Source of the DNA: Hetaerina americana
Lineage: Eukaryota > Arthropoda > Insecta > Odonata > Calopterygidae
Assembly (NCBI GenBank): GCA_022747635.1
Contig: JAKTNV010000014.1
Location: 11,724,610-11,788,609, forward strand
Length of the DNA: 64,000 bases
Direction of reading: 5' to 3'
The position numbers and the translations under genes are program-made. Shown one piece after another: positions 60,771 through 64,000 of the stretch; within the stretch, counting starts at the first letter, position 1; each line of letters opens with the position of its first letter. Below the pieces are notes generated by a model that saw only the letters and a list, made by a program, of their open reading frames with translations, made no database searches and had not been told where the DNA came from.

Positions 60771-61480
60771 GCATTGTCAAACTGGCCGTTGCGTTTGATT
60801 CGTGATTTATCGCCATAGACGGAGCAACGCCGGGCGTTCGGACGCGGGCGTCGGGTCGTCTCACACGGCGATAGACCTATTGGTTGGAGGAATGGTGAAA
60901 GGGGCGAGATGGGGAGGGCGGAGGGATCTGTTCCCAAATCTCCCTTTATGTTCGGTGTTTTGAGATTCTTTGACCCTGTTCACCCTTCTTCCCTTCCCCC
61001 CCCTTTCACGCGTCCACCCACAACTTTCCCGAAGTCTCTCGGCCTATCTCTCGGGCCGTCCAATTGAACCGCAGGCCTGTTTGTGCGGGTGAATAATCGA
61101 CGTATTGGCCCCCCTTAAGTGGCGCACGCCCCGGGAAGGGGGTTGAGGGAAGGGAAGGTTTCAACCCCTTCCCGTCCCTTCTTCCTTTTCCCCCGCGCGC
61201 CCCTCCGCGTGGGTGCCCGGCCTCCAGCGGGGCCGTCCCTTCTATTCGGACGTTACCCCCGTGTGTTCGGAGGAGGTGGGCGCCTAACAGTGGTGAGCTG
61301 GACGATGGGGTGTAATGTTTTGAAAATGAGCTCAAAACTTCGTGACGCTCGTGAACACGTGAAAAATGGGAATGCGTGGATACAAGAGGGAGAAAAGGAG
61401 GGAAAAGATAAGAGGGAACCCGGGTTCGTGAACGTGCCACTCACTTAATATGCAAGTGGATACCATTCTTGACCTGTAAC
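60770..61480. other. GC-rich island
   Basis: CpG- and C-rich sequence with overlapping frames up to 144 codons on both strands, proline/arginine-rich. No domain recognised. Confidence 0.45.
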
Positions 61481-61850
61481 TAACGAGGGATTCATGTCCC
61501 TATGCATCTTCCCTCCGTTTTATCCCTACCGCGCGCATTCATCAAAAGCGCGTACCCAACACGGATTTCACATGGGGCTCTTCGCTGTACCCCTGGCCGA
61601 GCATGCCTTAAGATTAATTACCGGCTCAAGAAACTTTTTAGGCTCACCGTTACCGAGGAGTTCAGTCGAGAGGAAGGGGTGAGAAGGTGGGATATCGCCT
61701 CCCAAAAATATTATACATTAAGTCTTAGCGGGTCTCCATTAAATATTTATCTGATACAAATATCTACAGTTACTACATGCCGTAAAGAACTCAAGGCGCA
61801 GCTGAGTTCCTTTCGGCAACTTGCAACTGATATAATGATGTAGTTTATGG
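61481..61850. other. No recognised gene
   Basis: A 113-codon plus-strand frame (61502-61843) is open, but its product has no motif I recognise and overlaps another frame. Not called. Confidence 0.45.
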
Positions 61851-61854
61851 AACA

Positions 61855-62580
61855 GGCAAGTTTTTAGTACCCTGTAAGCCACCGATAGGGTATGTGGCAG
61901 GGGTGGATACAAATCAGACTAATTTTGACTCAAATATTTTTATCCCTAGTGCGGTCGGACCACCTTATTCTGATCCATTATTGTCCGTGGAAAAAATTGC
62001 ATCTTAATCTATTTGTTCTGCACTTGATCTCTCTAATTTTATTAGCATGATCTCTCCCACCGCAGTACAATGGGGGTAATAATACATTTTCAACATCACT
62101 GCTAAATGGAAATTCTTCCAATTTGTGCAAGAGCTTCAATCTGTAATTTTACCTTCGCTCCGTGAGTGATTTCCAGCCTATCTGCTCTGATGTTTTTGAT
62201 ACGCTACTAAGTTTATCATAATAACGTTTCACAAATCTAGCCCCTCTACGCTGCACGCGATACAATTCGGCAATCAATTTAACTTCGTGAGGATCCCATA
62301 TATACTTGCAACATGTTAAAAATTAGATGTAATCAGCGAAAGGTAACATTTCTCTTTAACTTCTTCATCACATATACCCAGTACTCTTCTAAAAAATCCA
62401 ATCGTTTGCTAGCTTTTCCACATATACTCTTGTGGTCCGCGTATATGTTTCGCCTAGGAGAAGTCGTGAGTTAGGGTAACTAAATCCTTAGAATTCAATC
62501 GAGTCTGCACATTCCATTTTAGGAGCTCATCACCGATAGTTATCAGGTCATCGGAAACTTTCAGTCGTTCATGATATCGT
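61855..62580 (-). pseudogene. LINE-B fragment, best-preserved copy
   Basis: On the minus strand, across several frameshifts, the C-terminal half of a CR1/Jockey-like reverse transcriptase is readable in order: DDLITIGDELLKWNVQ, YVEKLAN, TIGFFRRVLGICDEEVKEKC, YIWDPHEVKLI, VQRRGARFVKRYYDKLSSV, IGWKSLTERR, SDVENVLLPPLYCGG, REIKCRTNRLRCNFFHG. These match the family landmarks ANKTLGFLRR, LEYASxVWDP, VQRRAARFV, SVTxMLxxLGWxxL and NxFFPRT. The 3' UTR (61865-61910 on the plus strand: CCTGTAAGCC...GGCAGGGG) is shared with the other copies. The palm domain with its YxDD motif lies upstream and is missing. Confidence 0.9.
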
Positions 62581-63100
62581 GGGTTTCTTTAAGAGTGTGC
62601 CTCCAATCAATTTCAGCGCGTACTGCCCTGTGCGTGATTTGGCAGCGGAGATGAAAGGAAAATTACAGCAACCTATTCTTATTTAAAGGAACTTTTCCTC
62701 AGAGAAGCTGCGGGAAATGTCACAACAGTAACTTTATCGAAATCACACGTTGGTGTGAACTCGAATTAAGAATTCCATTGCGAAAAAAACCGGGAAATCA
62801 AACTCGAATTTCTCGACTTCCAACTGAGTGAAATGGAAGGATGATCAGGTGAACAGCCCATAGGTATCAACCACATAGGCATCCTTTCCCCGAAAATGTC
62901 ATAGGGCTTTAAATGAACAAGATGTGATGACTTGTGCAATCTTACGAAATAATCGCGCAACTGCGGTTAACCCCTTGAGATTGCTAATATGTTTAATGCT
63001 CTCTAACGAAAAACAAAGGATCTGGGTTCGAAACCCGCTCGAGGCAAATTATTTTTTTCGCAGTGAAATCCTGTAACTTTACTTTCTCGGGCATGCGAAT
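62581..63100. other. No gene seen; isolated B-box-like motif
   Basis: GGGTTCGAAACCC at 63025-63037 looks like a tRNA T arm on the plus strand, but no A box or acceptor stem partner is present at the right distance. Probably a SINE or tRNA relic. Confidence 0.4.
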
Positions 63101-63530
63101 ATTATACAGTCTGCGTCACTGCCGCCGACATCTTCTTTCCCATTGGCTTAAAAATCGCACGGGGATGTAAATTGGTGTGTTCTGGATGGCGGGCGACCGA
63201 GGGAATGACATCTCTCGAGCCCGTGATGACCTTAGTGTATGTGGAAAGGGAGAGAGAAACGGGTAATCGTCGAAAGGAGCGTAGGGAGGGTGTCCCAGAG
63301 GTCAGCGGGGGCCAGCGAGGGAGGGGAAATGGAAGGGGGGAGGGAGTGCGACCAACTCCCCTCCCGACGGACAGGCAATTCGTACCCCGAGGGGGTTTGA
63401 GTGCGCGCCTCGGGTGAGCTAGCGAGGCGCCACGCCTTATTGCCTTCCGCCGCCGCCGCCACGCCACCCGCCCTCCTCCCCTCCCCACGAAACACCCTCG
63501 CACCGCCCGTCGCTCTCCTCCGCTATGAAA
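63100..63530. other. GC-rich island
   Basis: G/A-rich (63240-63345) then CpG- and C-rich sequence with a CCG run (63447-63460). Frames on both strands up to 133 codons are compositional. Confidence 0.45.
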
Positions 63531-63810
63531 TTCGAAGACATTAAGTAATTCATCTTGCTCTCGTTTCCAGATTCAACTGATGAGTTTTAATGCTCGATCC
63601 CGCATTGAATTAGCGTTTACGAGAGTCCATCACGGAACAGCCTCTTGTTCCAGAGTTGATATCAAGCCATGATGACGCCTTGCTCCGGGGGAATTCATTT
63701 TTACTTCTGGAGAATAGGAAGGCGACTCCATGACTGCATTTATGCAAAGATGATGTCCAATAATAGCGTCCAATCGGTTACAAAAATAGTTTAGTCAACG
63801 TCCTTCAGTA

Positions 63811-63830
63811 AAATACGAGTACTCGTACTT
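63811..63830. repeat. 20-bp near-palindrome, second copy
   Basis: AAATACGAGTACTCGTACTT differs from 44195-44214 at one base. It lies about 35 bases before the Penelope-like foldback. Confidence 0.6.
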
Positions 63831-63889
63831 CAGATATAGTAAATGAATGAAGACTAACTTTGCAATTTCCACTGGACTTTTTATTTTTC

Positions 63890-63927
63890 ACGACCATGGT
63901 TTCGTTGCAAGGCAGCATCACCTGACG
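63890..63927 (-). ncRNA. Partner hammerhead motif, decayed core
   Basis: On the minus strand of the left arm: CAGGUGA (for CUGAUGA; two core changes), U, stem II GCUGC-CUU-GCAAC with one mismatch, GAA, ACCAUGGU, C, GUGA. It mirrors the intact motif at 63938-63978 but should be inactive. Confidence 0.65.
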
Positions 63928-63937
63928 AATGCTACCA

Positions 63938-63978
63938 TCACCTGATGATGTTGCCTTGTAACGAAACCATGGTCGTGA
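63938..63978 (+). ncRNA. Hammerhead ribozyme motif with intact core
   Basis: In order: UCAC (63938-63941, stem I), CUGAUGA (63942-63948), a single U, stem II GUUGC-CUU-GUAAC (63950-63962; five pairs, one G-U), GAA (63963-63965), stem III ACCAUGGU (63966-63973), C17 at 63974, and GUGA (63975-63978), which pairs back with UCAC. Every invariant core nucleotide is present. Cleavage would fall between 63974 and 63975. Stem III is palindromic with at most a two-base loop, as in Penelope-like element hammerheads that probably act as dimers. The U between the core and stem II is unusual but also present in the decayed copy at 59.8 kb. Confidence 0.82.
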
Positions 63979-64000
63979 AAATAAAAAGTCCAGTGAAAAT

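Larger units (their letters stand above)
63864..64000 (+). mobile_element. Penelope-like foldback, cut by the window edge
   Basis: The arms 63865-63925 and 63940-64000 are inverted copies of one another over about 60 bp with few differences, around a centre of roughly 14 bp. Each arm carries the hammerhead-related sequence GAAACCATGGTCGTGAAA in outward orientation (minus strand on the left, plus strand on the right). By the presence of these ribozyme motifs I assign it to the terminal repeats of a Penelope-like element in inverted arrangement. The right side may continue beyond the window. Confidence 0.75.

Noticed and set aside
63025..63037. tRNA T-arm-like GGGTTCGAAACCC
   Set aside because: No A box, D arm or acceptor partner at the right spacing.
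1..64000. CRISPR arrays, operons, ribosome-binding sites, bacterial terminators
   Set aside because: The sequence is eukaryotic in character. The only short direct repeats are isolated pairs or microsatellites, with none of the regular spacer structure of an array.

Overview
The window reads as nuclear DNA of an arthropod, most probably an insect. It is AT-rich with short GC-rich islands, and I found no credible host protein-coding gene, no exon chain, no rRNA and no intact tRNA. The longest open frames are about 100-180 codons. They either lie in low-complexity GC-rich tracts or overlap other frames there, as chance frames do, or show no family I recognise. What can be supported is a landscape of decayed transposable elements typical of arthropods: a Tc1/mariner deletion derivative, two families of non-LTR retrotransposon tails, a tRNA-derived SINE family and Penelope-like foldbacks with hammerhead ribozyme motifs. 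The first six bases are a HindIII site, so the record may begin at a clone end. The window is best read as intergenic or large-intron sequence.

Layout. 0.2-0.8 kb: a mariner-like element of 557 bp with perfect 30-bp inverted ends and TA duplication, holding both ends of the transposase but not its middle. 1.0-1.3, 28.0, 30.1-30.5 and 43.2-43.6 kb: 3' tails of one LINE family (LINE-A), all on the minus strand, with possible relatives at 54 and 56 kb. 5.6-5.95, 20.9-21.2 and 46.5-46.9 kb: three copies of a tRNA-derived SINE of about 310 bp with an (ACT)n tail; the 20.9-kb copy keeps a perfect 12-bp target duplication. 19.9-20.3, 33.2-33.9, 42.2, 47.5 and 61.9-62.6 kb: fragments of a second LINE family (LINE-B, CR1/Jockey-like reverse transcriptase C terminus). 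Other decayed tRNA-like units lie at 2.6, 11.9, 14.4, 19.2, 39.65, 42.55 and 63.0 kb.

GC-rich, often purine- or pyrimidine-biased islands recur roughly every 2-5 kb (for example 3.1-3.7, 12.3-12.6, 21.4-22.4, 34.2-34.7, 48.0, 57.5-58.8, 60.8-61.5 and 63.1-63.5 kb). They carry overlapping chance frames, and I do not annotate them as genes.

The most interesting signals are two foldback structures. At 63,864-64,000 a near-palindrome, cut by the window edge, contains a hammerhead ribozyme motif with every core nucleotide intact. At 59,671-59,843 a 43-bp unit occurs twice directly and once inverted around a decayed hammerhead. Both have the very short palindromic stem III known from Penelope-like retroelements. 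A separate 61-nt hairpin at 51,864-51,924 has the geometry of a small-RNA precursor.
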